DNA of 5,339 bases. It comes from Gemmatimonadota bacterium (GTDB lineage Bacteria; Gemmatimonadota; Gemmatimonadetes; Gemmatimonadales; Gemmatimonadaceae). The position numbers were made by a program, and so were the translations under genes. The first letter of the stretch is position 1; each line of letters begins with the position of its first letter. The notes beneath the pieces are model-generated. The model did not search any database. It saw only the letters and a list, made by a program, of their open reading frames with translations, and was not told the origin of the DNA. Below are positions 5,223 through 5,339 of the stretch, piece after piece. The stretch spans positions 1 to 5,339 of the forward strand of contig PLMM01000169.1 in NCBI GenBank assembly GCA_003142495.1, given 5' to 3'.

Positions 5223-5251
5223 ATTCTATTCCCGCGAAAAAGGCGTCGCAA
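5223..5251 (-). promoter_or_regulatory. Sigma-70-like promoter of the 361-aa protein/MFS unit
   Basis: On the minus strand TTGCGA (5251-5246, 4 of 6 to the -35 consensus) and TAGAAT (5228-5223, 5 of 6 to the -10 consensus) are separated by exactly 17 bases. The spacer holds a T5 run. The predicted +1 is at or near 5216, giving a leader of about 51 bases before ATG 5165. It is the best promoter match I found in the window and lies in the short gap after the threonine-synthase-like gene, so the two genes downstream probably have their own transcript. Confidence 0.65.
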
Positions 5252-5274
5252 GCAGAGCGTGATTCTTTCGTAAA

Positions 5275-5339
5275 CTAGAACCTGTACGACGCCCCGCTCC
5301 CCGTGTTGAACACCAGCACCTCCGCGTCGCGCGCCACCC
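5275..5339 (-). CDS. C-terminal fragment of a PLP-dependent enzyme, probably threonine synthase
   Basis: A minus-strand frame enters from the right edge and stops at TAG (5277-5275). The 20 visible residues read VARDAEVLVFNTGSGASYRF. The VxxNTGSGxxY ending resembles the last strand and C-terminal signature of threonine synthases and related fold-type II PLP enzymes, where the segment follows a Glu or Asp plus hydrophobic strand. Threonine synthase converts O-phosphohomoserine to threonine in the cytosol. With only 20 residues, another threonine-synthase-like or dehydratase-like enzyme remains possible. The last gene before the promoter at 5223-5251, it is followed by a 109-base gap without an obvious terminator hairpin. 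Confidence 0.5.
   Translation of the reverse strand, partial: VARDAEVLVFNTGSGASYRF

Noticed and set aside
4134..5273. 379-residue plus-strand open frame opposite the 361-residue gene
   Set aside because: Arg/Asp/His/Val-rich shadow without a fold pattern or ribosome site. It also runs antisense through the promoter and ribosome site of the minus-strand gene.

Overview
The window is GC-rich chromosomal DNA with strong G/C preference at third codon positions and frequent GAG, CTC, ATC and TCG codons. This suits a free-living high-GC bacterium such as a myxobacterium-like (Sandaracinaceae-type) or Gemmatimonadota-like lineage. That placement is inferred from composition and gene content only. 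No RNA genes, insertion sequences, CRISPR arrays or phage genes are visible.

Layout from left to right. (1) Bases 1-235, minus strand: the N-terminal part of an unrecognised small membrane protein with a Cys-x2-Cys-x2-His motif, cut by the window edge. (2) Bases 236-531: a mostly non-coding stretch with a perfect 14-bp palindrome and one doubtful small plus-strand ORF. (3) Bases 532-2195: a divergent regulator/enzyme module. A winged-helix ArsR-type regulator on the minus strand faces a plus-strand pair, a NIPSNAP-family protein and an RBBP9/YdeN-type serine hydrolase, joined stop-to-start. The regulator has a candidate promoter whose predicted start falls on the A of its ATG, so its mRNA may be leaderless. 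An inverted repeat overlaps the -10 box. (4) Bases 2196-2420: a gene-free stretch with two hairpins. (5) Bases 2421-2762: a small lipoprotein with a highly charged mature part. (6) Bases 2763-2853: a convergent intergenic region with a 16-bp perfect hairpin that probably terminates from both sides. (7) Bases 2854-5165, minus strand: a two-gene unit with a good promoter. An unrecognised 361-residue protein comes first, and a 12-segment MFS transporter of the anion:cation symporter (ACS) type follows with a 4-base stop/start overlap. (8) Bases 5275-5339, minus strand: the last 20 codons of a PLP-dependent enzyme, most likely threonine synthase.

How the genes work together. The regulator, NIPSNAP protein and hydrolase probably form one locally regulated unit, with the regulator controlling itself and perhaps its divergent neighbours. 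Their substrate and signal cannot be read from the sequence. The 361-residue protein and the MFS transporter are probably translated together, but their functional link is unknown. I see no clear evidence of a spectacular new system. The least understood parts are the 361-residue protein coupled to a transporter, the CxxCxxH membrane protein, and the control region around 1239-1274.
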